Assembly: GCF_042660205.1 (NCBI RefSeq)
Contig: NZ_JBHSTQ010000010.1
Location: 62,001-126,000, forward strand
Direction: 5' to 3'
DNA from: Sporolactobacillus kofuensis
GTDB lineage: Bacteria; Bacillota; Bacilli; Bacillales; Sporolactobacillaceae
DNA: 64,000 bases
Shown: positions 17,124-25,017 of the stretch, one piece after another
Numbering within the stretch: position 1 is the first letter of the stretch
Layout: every line of letters begins with the position of its first letter
Notes under the pieces: generated by a model
Database searches by the model: none
What the model saw: only the letters and a program-made list of their open reading frames with translations
What the model was told of the DNA's origin: nothing
Position numbers and translations under genes: made by a program

Positions 17124-17756
17124 TTAAAGGACTGTTTTGGTTGCGCATGTCTTGTCATAAACGCCGGAGACAAAATCCCAGTTGATGACGTTAAAGAAGT
17201 TGTTAGCATACTCCGGACGCCGGTTCTGGTACTTGAGATAATAAGCATGCTCCCAGACATCGAGTCCGAGCAGTGGGGTGGCGCCGTCCATGAGCGGACT
17301 ATCCTGATTCGGCGTGTTGGTGACTTTCAAAACATTGAGCTTTGTTACAGACAGCCAAGCCCATCCAGAGCCGAATTGGCCGGTCGCTGCATTTGTAAAG
17401 GCTTCCTTAAATTTGTCAAAGCCTCCGAGCTGTTTGTCGATTGCTTCTGCGAGTGCACCGGTCGGTTTCTGCGAACCGCCGGGGATTAGCACCTTCCAGA
17501 AAAAGCTGTGATTATAATGACCGCCAGCGTTGTTACGAACAGCTGTCCGAATATCCTCAGGGACTTTTTCCAGATGCATAATCAAATCAGTCAACGAACT
17601 GTGTTCGAGTTCCGGGTGCTTGTCAAGTGCAGCGTTTAGGTTCGAGACGTACGTTTGATGATGCTTATCGTGATGAATGAGCATCGTTTCCTTATCAATG
17701 TACGGTTCCAGAGCATCAGGAGCAAATTCGAGTGCGGGCAGTTCAAAATGACTCAT
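17124..17756 (-). CDS. sodA: Superoxide dismutase, Mn/Fe family
   Basis: A 210-residue Fe/Mn superoxide dismutase: N-terminal LPALEFAPDALEPYID, metal and second-sphere region HHDKHHQTYV, HYNHSFFW, GSGWAWL, and the signature DVWEHAYYLKYQN. It converts superoxide to peroxide and oxygen in the cytoplasm. The start ATG 17756 is fixed by AAAGGAGG 6 nt upstream and by the family N-terminus; the same frame is open to 18023 but that part lacks family similarity and runs through a repeat array. Metal choice (Mn versus Fe) cannot be settled by eye; Mn is usual for Bacilli. Confidence 0.96.
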   Translation of the reverse strand: MSHFELPALEFAPDALEPYIDKETMLIHHDKHHQTYVSNLNAALDKHPELEHSSLTDLIMHLEKVPEDIRTAVRNNAGGHYNHSFFWKVLIPGGSQKPTGALAEAIDKQLGGFDKFKEAFTNAATGQFGSGWAWLSVTKLNVLKVTNTPNQDSPLMDGATPLLGLDVWEHAYYLKYQNRRPEYANNFFNVINWDFVSGVYDKTCATKTVL

Positions 17757-17854
17757 AGAGACCCTCCTTTGTACCAAATCAATTGCCAACCCCAATTCTA
17801 TTGAATCAAACGATCGGCATTCTAAGCAATTATTCTGCCTCAACACCTGCACTT

Positions 17855-18060
17855 TTATGCGAGAAGCATTTAATCCAGCAAAAATAGGATTTAATTTGGA
17901 AAAAAGGCTTCTTAATCCGGCAAACTTAGAATTTAATCCGGTGAAAAGGCCGATGAATTTGGGCCGAAATTCCCCGCACAAACGGATTGAAAAATCGCGC
18001 AAAACGAGTCTGAACTTACACAAAACTGCTGAATTTCCGGTGTAAAACCCTTAGCCCAAT
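17855..18060. repeat. Degenerate intergenic tandem array, about 20-23 bp period
   Basis: A block between sodA and the amidohydrolase gene made of diverged short units on one theme: TTTAATCCAGCAAAAATAG, TTTAATTTGGAAAAAAG, TTAATCCGGCAAACTTAG, TTTAATCCGGTGAAAAG, then GAATTTGGGCCGAAATT, CGCACAAACGGATTGAA, CGCAAAACGAGTCTGAA and CACAAAACTGCTGAATT. About nine units can be traced. The unit length does not keep a stable hairpin or a credible protein. Similar loosely tandem blocks occur between genes in Bacillaceae; function unknown. Confidence 0.55.
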
Positions 18061-18129
18061 CGTATTCCAAATAGTAAAAATGCGTGGCACGCCGCCCCGC
18101 ATCCTCATACCGCATCCGTTCACCAATCA

Positions 18130-19467
18130 TTAAACACGAATGCCTGCGCGTTTCATCAATCGTTGGATGGCCTGTTCTGATTCTTTTAAAACAAATGTTT
18201 GATTAATGGTTTTCATTTGCCTATTTTCCATGACCACACGTCCATCGATAATGGTGGATTCAACATCTGAACGTATTGCCGAATAGACAATCCGTGAAAT
18301 CGGATCGGTGCCGAATGAAGGATTGCAGTGAAATCCATTGAGATTGAGAATGGCAAGATCTGCCTTCTTTCCGGCTTCCAGGCTGCCGATGTCTTGATCC
18401 ATGCCAACGGCACGTGCACCGTCTATCGTAGCCATCCTGAAAATCTGGCGGGCATTCATCGCCGTTGGACCATGAACAGGTTTATGGATAAGCGCCGCTA
18501 GTCGCATTTCGTTAAACATATCAAGGTTATTGTTGCATGGTGCACCATCGGCACCGAGTCCGAGATTAATACCCATGTCAATCATCTGGGGTACCTGAGC
18601 AATACCGGAGGCAAGCTTCAGGTTAGAGCCAGGGCAATGACTCACGTGCACACCGCGTTTTTTAATAATTTCTTTTTCCTCTTCACTTAGCCACACGCAA
18701 TGGGCGAGGATCAGCCGTTTTCCAGCTAGGCCTATATGGTCAAGGTATACGATATTGCGCATACCTGTGTCCTGTTCAACAATGGCGATCTCGCCCCTAT
18801 TTTCCGATGCGTGTGTGTGTACGAAGACATTGTAGTGATCCGCAAGATCACGAACCTGTGTAAGCAGCGATTCTGTGCAAGAGATAACAAATCGTGGTGC
18901 GAATGCATAGCGAATTCTGTTGTGATCGTAACCGTTCCATTTCTCCAACAAATCCACACTTTCACGAATCGATGATTCCGTTTGTTCTTGAAGCCCAAGT
19001 GGGACATCCTCACCTTTATCCATCATTACTTTTCCGGAAAGCGCACGAATCCCGCTCTCAGCAATCGCCTGAAATGCTTCGTTCGTGTAGTGAACGGTTT
19101 CCATATCGACAATTGTCGTTGACCCACCGGAAATAAGCTCACCAATACCGAGCAGTGCAGACAGATAGATCGACTCCTGATCATGGGACGCTTCCAATGG
19201 CCAAATTCGAGTGCGAAGCCAATCCATTAATTCCAAATCATCTGCCTTTCCTCGGAATAAGGTCTGGCATAAATGAATATGTGTTTGTATAAATCCAGGG
19301 ATAACGGTACGTCCAGTCCCATCAATGACCTGATCTGCCGGATCAGGTTTGATCTCTGGACCTACGGATACAATCCGGCTGTCTTCAATGAGCAAATCAC
19401 CATGCAGAATTTCTTCAGCAACGTTCATGGTAATGATTTCAGCGTTTTTGATAACAATTCTGTCCAA
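18130..19467 (-). CDS. Amidohydrolase, purine/adenosine-type deaminase family (MtaD/SsnA/AtzA group)
   Basis: A 445-residue metal-dependent amidohydrolase. Metal ligands are visible as THIH near residue 65, HTHASENRGE, LAHCVWLSEEE and LGADGAPCNNNLDMFNEM; the pattern resembles enzymes annotated as S-adenosylhomocysteine/methylthioadenosine or 5'-deoxyadenosine deaminases and triazine hydrolases. The likely reaction is hydrolytic deamination of a purine or purine nucleoside; the exact substrate is not readable. Start TTG 19467 lies 9 nt behind GGAG and gives the usual N-terminus (DRIVIKNAEIITM). Upstream ATGs up to 19599 would run through the riboswitch terminator. Expression is probably controlled by the purine-type riboswitch at 19555-19626. 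Confidence 0.85.
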   Translation of the reverse strand: MDRIVIKNAEIITMNVAEEILHGDLLIEDSRIVSVGPEIKPDPADQVIDGTGRTVIPGFIQTHIHLCQTLFRGKADDLELMDWLRTRIWPLEASHDQESIYLSALLGIGELISGGSTTIVDMETVHYTNEAFQAIAESGIRALSGKVMMDKGEDVPLGLQEQTESSIRESVDLLEKWNGYDHNRIRYAFAPRFVISCTESLLTQVRDLADHYNVFVHTHASENRGEIAIVEQDTGMRNIVYLDHIGLAGKRLILAHCVWLSEEEKEIIKKRGVHVSHCPGSNLKLASGIAQVPQMIDMGINLGLGADGAPCNNNLDMFNEMRLAALIHKPVHGPTAMNARQIFRMATIDGARAVGMDQDIGSLEAGKKADLAILNLNGFHCNPSFGTDPISRIVYSAIRSDVESTIIDGRVVMENRQMKTINQTFVLKESEQAIQRLMKRAGIRV

Positions 19468-19519
19468 ATCAATCATCTCCATTTGTATATTGGTTCTTGG
19501 ACCCTTCATATTCCTGAAA

Positions 19520-19564
19520 AACAAAAAAAGACTACGAAAAAATATGCATGCATATTTTTCGTAG
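19520..19564 (-). terminator. Riboswitch-controlled intrinsic terminator
   Basis: A long hairpin CTACGAAAAATATGCA / TGCATATTTTTTCGTAG (one bulge) followed on the minus strand by TCTTTTTTT. Its 5' arm contains the 3' strand of aptamer helix P1 (UACGAAAA), so the aptamer and the terminator exclude each other. Confidence 0.92.
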
Positions 19565-19626
19565 CCGGGAATTTCCGGTTCCTCGGTAGAAACCCTCAAA
19601 CCGTATTATTAAGGATATACGAAAAC
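19555..19626 (-). ncRNA. Variant purine-type riboswitch (predicted ON switch)
   Basis: Read on the minus strand, the 72-nt element has the guanine/adenine riboswitch layout: P1 UUUUCGUA/UACGAAAA (8 bp), P2 CCUUAA/UUGAGG, L2 ending in GG, the hallmark GUUUCUACC in J2/3, L3 CCGGAAA, and P3. By standard numbering C74 is kept, as in guanine-type members. Departures from the consensus are J1/2 UAU instead of UAA (A24U), J3/1 G instead of A (A73G), U63G in L3 and a bulged A in P3. Ligand binding would hold P1 and block the terminator at 19520-19564, switching the deaminase-like gene on. The ligand is unknown; core changes hint at altered specificity. Confidence 0.82.
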
Positions 19627-19651
19627 AGAAAGGATGAAGTTTACGAATTTA

Positions 19652-19680
19652 ATAATAGTTGATCAGATGAGAATGGTCAA
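19652..19680 (-). promoter_or_regulatory. Sigma-A promoter of the riboswitch-amidohydrolase unit
   Basis: On the minus strand TTGACC (19680-19675), 17-bp spacer, TATTAT (19657-19652). Transcription would begin near 19645, about 20 nt before the aptamer. Confidence 0.8.
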
Positions 19681-19686
19681 TAATCT

Positions 19687-19703
19687 TGTTAGATAATCTA
19701 ACA
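19687..19703. promoter_or_regulatory. Palindrome TGTTAGATAATCTAACA, possible operator
   Basis: A 17-bp palindrome, perfect except at the centre, ends 7 bp upstream of the -35 of the minus-strand promoter. Related half-sites occur in the same divergent region, at about 19831 (TTAGATTATTCTATACCTAAC-like, shortened) and 19913 (GTTAGATTTTATAC). This arrangement suits a regulator acting on the amidohydrolase unit or on the plus-strand arginine cluster. The protein that binds is unknown. Confidence 0.4.
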
Positions 19704-19970
19704 TAGTTTGTCGAAAACACAGCCGATCTGACAAACAAGCTAAACAAATAAGCAAATAACTTAAAACGAGAAATACTAAGGAAAAAACACAGATAATAGG
19801 CTTAACTTTCTCATATGGGCAGTGCACCATTAGATTATTCTATACCTAACATTACAAAATACCTCTAACGCATCTTTGTTCTTTTATATTATTATAGAGA
19901 AAATGATATTAATGTTAGATTTTATACCGTCAAATGTATGAAGACTAGCTTTGCTTAGGGGGGCATTTGT

Positions 19971-20963
19971 TTGTCAGTACTACATAAATTTCTTGATGAG
20001 AACATGGTTCAGGATTCATTTGAAGACACTCGGCTTTTGCAGACGTATTGGTCAAGTGATTGGGGAAATACCAATGCGGTAGGAAAGGTGCGTAAAGTAT
20101 TTGTTCACCGACCAGGAAATGAAATTCTAGAACTAAATAAAGCAAAGTTTGAGCCAGAAGCTGGTGCAAGGATTCTTCGTGATCAGAATGGATCAATTGT
20201 CAGCTACTGTTTAAGCAAGGAGCCACTCGATCTAGCTAAAATGCAGCAGCAACATGATCGAATGACGGATGTTCTAAAGCAAGAAGGGGTAGAAGTTATT
20301 TCAATGGTCGACGATGGGCAGTTATTGACCAATAACTTATTTGCAAGAGATGTTGGCATGGTTATTCCCGGAGGCTTAATTCTCGCACGTTTTGCTTTGA
20401 AATTTAGATATGGAGAAGCAAGTCGCACACTGAAAACAGCAGCAAAAGTCGGTATGCCAGTGCTGGCTTCGATTCAGGGGACGGGATTTGTTGAAGGTGG
20501 GAGTTTTATGGTCTTCGATCGAAAGACAGCGATTGTTGGTCGCTCCATCCGTGTGAATCAAGCAGGCATTGAACAACTCCGCGCGATTCTCGCATGGCAG
20601 GGCATGGAATTGATCGTCGTTGATCTGCCCTCGAGTATGATTCATTTGGATGAAGTGTTTAATATGGTCGATGTTGATAAAGCGTTGGTTGATCCGACCA
20701 ATTTACCCCACTGGTTTTTACAGGATTTGCAAAAGCGTGGAATCAAACTTATTTATACGGACCCGCTTGATCCGCCAATGACCACCAATTGCCTATGTCT
20801 AGCACCTGGAAAAGTGCTTTTCACTTCACTCGGTGTACGAACGATCGAGGCACTTGAACAGGCAGGCGTTGAGGTGATTGCTATTCCTGTGGATGAGCTC
20901 AACAAAATGGGCGGCGGAATTCATTGTTCTTCGCTTGTGCTCCAGAGAGATCGAATTGGATAA
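19971..20963 (+). CDS. Amidinotransferase / arginine deiminase superfamily hydrolase
   Basis: A 330-residue guanidino-group-modifying enzyme. Motifs are FARDVGMVIPGG near residue 123, EGGSFMVF, the HLDEVFNMVD catalytic His-Asp region near 223-232, and the nucleophilic Cys319 in GGGIHCSS. The family includes arginine deiminase, dimethylarginine hydrolase and amidinotransferases. The length is nearer DDAH/amidinotransferase-like proteins than the 410-residue ArcA. It probably cleaves arginine or a derivative to citrulline or ornithine. TTG 19971 is 7 nt behind AGGGGGG. It is followed 27 bp later by rocB and an amino acid importer, consistent with arginine catabolism; the exact substrate is inferred. 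Confidence 0.85.
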   Translation: MSVLHKFLDENMVQDSFEDTRLLQTYWSSDWGNTNAVGKVRKVFVHRPGNEILELNKAKFEPEAGARILRDQNGSIVSYCLSKEPLDLAKMQQQHDRMTDVLKQEGVEVISMVDDGQLLTNNLFARDVGMVIPGGLILARFALKFRYGEASRTLKTAAKVGMPVLASIQGTGFVEGGSFMVFDRKTAIVGRSIRVNQAGIEQLRAILAWQGMELIVVDLPSSMIHLDEVFNMVDVDKALVDPTNLPHWFLQDLQKRGIKLIYTDPLDPPMTTNCLCLAPGKVLFTSLGVRTIEALEQAGVEVIAIPVDELNKMGGGIHCSSLVLQRDRIG

Positions 20964-20990
20964 GCAAAATGAAGAGAGGAGAGACTCTAA

Positions 20991-22652
20991 ATGTATGACG
21001 AGATAAAAGACTTTCCTGTCAAAGCCCAGGCAGAAGCACTAACACGAGCGCTCGTAAGCGTTAAGAGTGTGAACGGTACCGACGGAGAAGTGAGTATGGC
21101 GGATAAGCTGGAATCGATCATCCGGTCTTTTCCCTATTTCAAACAACATCCCGAACAAGTTTGGACTCAGGTTCTGAAAGAAGATGCACTTGGAAGAAAG
21201 AATGTTTTCGCCTTGCTTAAAAGCACGTTTGAAAATAAGCAGACCATCATTTATCATGGTCATATGGATACTGTAGGTATCGATGATTTTGGCTCTCTAG
21301 AAGAGCATGCACTAGACCCGGATTTTTTGCAAAGGTATTTCGCTGACTATGCGAAAGATCGTGATGTCCAGGATGATGCAGCGACCGGAGATTGGCTGTT
21401 TGGTCGAGGCGCGTTGGATATGAAGAGCGGCGACGCTGTGCATTTGTGCAACTTGCTTTACTATTCTGAGCATCGAGAACAACTGCATGGAAATATCCTG
21501 GTTATGTTCAATCCGGTTGAAGAGAATGACCATGAAGGCGTGATGAAAGCCGTTGATGAACTGATCAGACTGAAAAAGGAACAGAATCTGGACTATCTAC
21601 TTGCCATCAACGGTGATTTTGTCAGTCCGCTCTATAAGGGTGATGCGCGCCGTTATGTATATACGGGTTCCGCTGGAAAATTGCTCGGCTGTTTCTACAT
21701 TAGAGGTAGAGAGACACATGTTGGGGAGACCTTGGCCGGTATTGATCCTACGCTCATTGCTAGTAAAATAAACAGTGCACTGAACAATAACATGGACTGC
21801 GCAGAGAAGATTGCGGATGAAGTGATTCTCCCGCCGTCCTGCTTATATCTTCGGGATCAAAAGGCATTTTATAATGTTCAAACAGCAGGGACGACCCATC
21901 TCTATTTTAACTATTTTCTCTACGAACGAACGCCGAAAGCAGTGCTTGCACAATTGAAGGATACGGCTCAGAAAGCATGTGATGACCTTGAATTGTTCTT
22001 TAGAGAGCAATATACTGTGTTCTCCCGGAATTGCGGGCTTGAAGGACAGTCTCCCGACTGGGCTATTGAAGTGATGACCTATGAAGCGTTTGTGGATTCA
22101 CTCAAGTTGAAAGGTGTTCCTGTAGAAGAAATCACAGATCAAGTGGTTGAGGATCATCCACATGAAGATTTCCGCAAGATCAGTTATAAAATTATTGAAG
22201 CGCTGGAAGCACATGCAGGTGATAATCGACCGAAAGTGATTGTGTTCTTCGCACCGCCTTATTGTCCACATAATTACTTGAGAGAGGAAGTCCAAGTAGA
22301 AAGACGCTGTGATCAGATCCTTGACCAAGTATTGAGAGAGGCGGAACTAGAGACTGGAGAAACGTTCGCCAAAAAGCGCTTTTTTCCATATCTTGCCGAT
22401 AGTAGTTACCTCGCTATGAGTGAGACGGCAGAAGAAACAGCATCGATATTAGGCAATTTTCCAGGTTGGGGTAAAACCTACAGTGTACCCCTTGAACAAA
22501 TTCGAAAACTGAATATCCCTGTTCTGGACATGGGTGTCTACGGTAAGCGTGCCCACACATGGATGGAACGTGTCTATAAGCCCTATTCCTTTGGCGTACT
22601 TCCTCAATTGATTCGTTCGATGACTCAGAAGGTTCTCGATGAATTTGCTTAA
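20991..22652 (+). CDS. rocB: Arginine utilization protein RocB, M20-type metallohydrolase
   Basis: A 553-residue peptidase M20/M28-like protein close in length to B. subtilis RocB. It contains YHGHMDTVG near residue 85 (first zinc ligand region), WLFGRGALDMKSGDA near residue 132, and FNPVEENDHEG near residue 172 with the catalytic glutamates. The C-terminal part includes FFAPPYCPHNYL. RocB belongs to arginine degradation in Bacillus but its reaction is not defined; a zinc aminoacylase/peptidase role is inferred. ATG 20991 has GAGGAGA upstream. It probably forms an operon with the preceding amidinotransferase-family gene. Confidence 0.88.
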   Translation: MYDEIKDFPVKAQAEALTRALVSVKSVNGTDGEVSMADKLESIIRSFPYFKQHPEQVWTQVLKEDALGRKNVFALLKSTFENKQTIIYHGHMDTVGIDDFGSLEEHALDPDFLQRYFADYAKDRDVQDDAATGDWLFGRGALDMKSGDAVHLCNLLYYSEHREQLHGNILVMFNPVEENDHEGVMKAVDELIRLKKEQNLDYLLAINGDFVSPLYKGDARRYVYTGSAGKLLGCFYIRGRETHVGETLAGIDPTLIASKINSALNNNMDCAEKIADEVILPPSCLYLRDQKAFYNVQTAGTTHLYFNYFLYERTPKAVLAQLKDTAQKACDDLELFFREQYTVFSRNCGLEGQSPDWAIEVMTYEAFVDSLKLKGVPVEEITDQVVEDHPHEDFRKISYKIIEALEAHAGDNRPKVIVFFAPPYCPHNYLREEVQVERRCDQILDQVLREAELETGETFAKKRFFPYLADSSYLAMSETAEETASILGNFPGWGKTYSVPLEQIRKLNIPVLDMGVYGKRAHTWMERVYKPYSFGVLPQLIRSMTQKVLDEFA

Positions 22653-22662
22653 TTGACTCGTA

Positions 22663-22712
22663 TGTACGAGGAGGCGCACGGATCGCCCGCGACAAGCGAG
22701 CACCGGAAAGCC
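22663..22712. repeat. GC-rich dispersed intergenic repeat, partial copy
   Basis: It matches the second half of the element at 13700-13888: ACGAGGAGGCGCACGGATCG followed by CCCGCGACAAGCGAGCACC. It lies directly after rocB and before the importer genes, and carries several substitutions relative to the full copy. Confidence 0.6.
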
Positions 22713-22811
22713 CCAACCGAGAAAAGGTAGCACAGACAATTGACTCTCTGATTTTGCTCCCTTTATGGGAATAAAATATACTTATTACTAAGAAAAAGAG
22801 GCGAATGATGA

Positions 22812-23588
22812 ATGATTAAAAAAATGAGTTTGATAATGATTGCACTGCTTTTGGTTGTTTTGTCAGCATGCAGCGGATCAGGCAGCAGTAGTTCAGAAAA
22901 GAAAAAAACAATTGTAATGGGTACAAGCGCGGATTACCCGCCATTTGAATCCGTGGATACAACAAACGGAAATAAAATTGTCGGTTTCGACGTTGATTTG
23001 GCTAAGTATATTGCAAATAAACTCGGTTATAACCTGAAGATCCAAAATCAGGACTTTAACGGATTGATTGCTGCATTGAACAGCAAGAAAGTTGACTTTG
23101 TAATGGCTGGCATGGTTGACACGCCGGAGCGCGAGAAACAAGTGGATTTCTCACACACCTATTATAATGAATACCAAGTTGTACTCGCCAAAAAAGGTGC
23201 GAAAATTAATACCGTTCAGGATTTAAAGGGCAAAAAAGTCGGTGTACAATTAGGATCGACTCAGGAAGCACTTGCTGTAAAACTGAACAAAACGATCCCA
23301 ATGAAAATTCAAAGATGGGATAAGCTGAATGAAATGGTTGAAGCAATGAATGCAGGAAAGCTTGATGCAATCATTACGATTCAATCAGTTGCCTATGGTT
23401 ATATCAGCAAGAGTAAGGATCTACACCAATTTAATGCATTGGTTAATGGAAAAACTGAAGCTGATCCAATCAGTGCCGCCTTCCCTAAAGGAAGTAAGCT
23501 TACCGCTCAATTCAACAAAGAAATTGCTAAGGCAAAGAAAAGTGGTAAACTGGATCAATTAGTGACGAAATGGATTAAAAACCAGTAA
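22812..23588 (+). CDS. Amino acid ABC transporter substrate-binding lipoprotein
   Basis: A 258-residue family 3 solute-binding protein with a signal sequence and lipobox LSAC (Cys about residue 20) followed by a Ser/Gly linker. The mature domain has MGTSADYPPFESVD and NKIVGFDVDLAKYIA, the polar amino acid-binding pattern seen in ArtP/FliY-like proteins. It would deliver an amino acid to the permease encoded next. Arginine or a related basic amino acid is inferred from the neighbouring amidinotransferase-family and rocB genes. ATG 22812 sits behind AGAGGCG. Confidence 0.9.
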   Translation: MIKKMSLIMIALLLVVLSACSGSGSSSSEKKKTIVMGTSADYPPFESVDTTNGNKIVGFDVDLAKYIANKLGYNLKIQNQDFNGLIAALNSKKVDFVMAGMVDTPEREKQVDFSHTYYNEYQVVLAKKGAKINTVQDLKGKKVGVQLGSTQEALAVKLNKTIPMKIQRWDKLNEMVEAMNAGKLDAIITIQSVAYGYISKSKDLHQFNALVNGKTEADPISAAFPKGSKLTAQFNKEIAKAKKSGKLDQLVTKWIKNQ

Positions 23589-23612
23589 TTTGCCATTTCA
23601 GAGGAGGACATG

Positions 23613-24284
23613 ATGAACGAATTAATAACCGGATTTAAACAAATGGCTCCTTCTATTCCATATATTATCAATGGCGTCTGGGTCTCATTGGGGATTGCAC
23701 TAGGTGCGTCAATTCTCGGTTTTATCGGTGGTATTCTGCTTTCTTTATGTAAAATTGGACAAGTCAAGATTCTCAGTGGTCTTGCTCATGTATACACTTC
23801 GATCTTTCGAGGCACACCACTGATTTTGCAACTAGCAATCGCATATTTTGGGATTCCTCAGTTGTTCCAAATGGGGGATGTCAATCCGTTGACTTGCGCA
23901 ATTATCACGTTTGGATTAAATTCCGCGGCCTATATGTCGGAAATCATTCGTTCCGGAATAAACGCCGTCGATAAGGGACAATTTGAAGCATCGAAAGCGC
24001 TCGGTGTTTCTTATTGGCCAACCATGAAGGACATTATTTTACCGCAGGCAATCAAAAATATTTTGCCGGCGATGATGAATGAATTTATTACGTTGACTAA
24101 GGATTCTGCAATTGTTTCGACCATTTCAGTGACCGATATGATGCGCAGATCGCAAATTGTTGCGGCAAATATCTTTAGCTATTTCCCGCCAATGCTTGTG
24201 TCTTTAGTCATGTATTACATTATTGTTATGGCCTTAACCTACCTTGGCAACCGTTTGGAAAGGAGGATGCGACGCAGTGATTAA
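23613..24284 (+). CDS. Amino acid ABC transporter permease
   Basis: A 223-residue permease of the His/Glu/Gln/Arg group, with about five membrane spans. The BPD_transp_1 region is clear: GTPLILQLAIAYFGIP, NSAAYMSEIIRSGINAVDKG and QFEASKALGVSYWPTMKDII. It pairs with the binding protein upstream and the ATPase downstream. ATG 23613 is favoured over ATG 23610 by its spacing from GAGGAGG (5 versus 2 nt). The stop overlaps the ATPase start by 8 nt. Confidence 0.9.
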   Translation: MNELITGFKQMAPSIPYIINGVWVSLGIALGASILGFIGGILLSLCKIGQVKILSGLAHVYTSIFRGTPLILQLAIAYFGIPQLFQMGDVNPLTCAIITFGLNSAAYMSEIIRSGINAVDKGQFEASKALGVSYWPTMKDIILPQAIKNILPAMMNEFITLTKDSAIVSTISVTDMMRRSQIVAANIFSYFPPMLVSLVMYYIIVMALTYLGNRLERRMRRSD

Positions 24285-25002
24285 AGCAGAACATATCTAT
24301 AAGAACTTCGGAGACATCCATGTATTAAAAGATGTTTCAATGGAAGTGAATAAAGGTGAAGTGGTTGTCATTATCGGCCCTTCAGGTTCAGGAAAATCAA
24401 CATTTCTGCGTTGCATCAACCTTTTAGAGGAGCCAACAAAGGGACAAGTTCAGATTGATGATCAGAACCTGACTGAATTGAGCCCGAAACAAGTGGTCAA
24501 AGTGCGTGAGAAGGTCGGCATGGTATTTCAGCACTTTTATCTTTTTCCTCATAAGACGGTACTCGAGAATTTAATATATGCGCCAATGAAAGTAAAAGGT
24601 CTTTCTCGAGATGAGGCTGTTGCTCGAGCTAAAGAATTACTGAAAAAGGTCGGTTTGTTCGACAAAATTAATCAGTATCCGAATAAATTGTCTGGTGGAC
24701 AACAACAGCGTGTCGCTATTGCACGCTCATTGGCGATGGAACCAGATTATATGCTGTTCGACGAACCGACGTCTGCACTTGATCCGGAAATGGTTAAGGA
24801 GGTGCTGGATGTCATTCAGTCTCTAGCAGAGTCGGGCATGACGATGATTATTGTTACCCATGAAATGGGTTTTGCTAAAATGGTGGCTGATAAAGTCATC
24901 TTCATGGATGATGGTCAAATTCTAGAATCGAACACACCGGAAAACTTTTTCAATCATCCAAGTACAGAACGTGCAAAAGACTTCTTGCAAAAGATTCTGT
25001 AA
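24277..25002 (+). CDS. Amino acid ABC transporter ATP-binding protein
   Basis: A 241-residue ABC ATPase of the polar amino acid group: Walker A GPSGSGKST, Q-loop VFQHFYLFPHKT, signature LSGGQQQR, Walker B YMLFDEPTSALDPE and VTHEMGFAKMVADKV. It completes a three-gene importer (binding protein, permease, ATPase). Start GTG 24277 has AAGGAGG 10 nt upstream; a longer frame from 24244 lies inside the permease gene and is rejected. Arginine as substrate is inferred from context. Confidence 0.92.
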   Translation: MIKAEHIYKNFGDIHVLKDVSMEVNKGEVVVIIGPSGSGKSTFLRCINLLEEPTKGQVQIDDQNLTELSPKQVVKVREKVGMVFQHFYLFPHKTVLENLIYAPMKVKGLSRDEAVARAKELLKKVGLFDKINQYPNKLSGGQQQRVAIARSLAMEPDYMLFDEPTSALDPEMVKEVLDVIQSLAESGMTMIIVTHEMGFAKMVADKVIFMDDGQILESNTPENFFNHPSTERAKDFLQKIL

Positions 25003-25017
25003 AAAGCTTTTCTGACC

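Noticed and set aside
17757..18023. N-terminal extension of sodA to 18023
   Set aside because: The frame is open, but a strong ribosome site precedes the ATG at 17756, the family starts there, and the extension lies in the degenerate tandem array.
19468..19599. Longer start for the amidohydrolase (ATG 19599 or nearby)
   Set aside because: The segment is the riboswitch aptamer and terminator, and no family similarity extends there; the TTG at 19467 has a GGAG site.
22414..22739. Minus-strand frames near the end of rocB
   Set aside because: Shadows of rocB and the partial repeat at 22663; no ribosome site.
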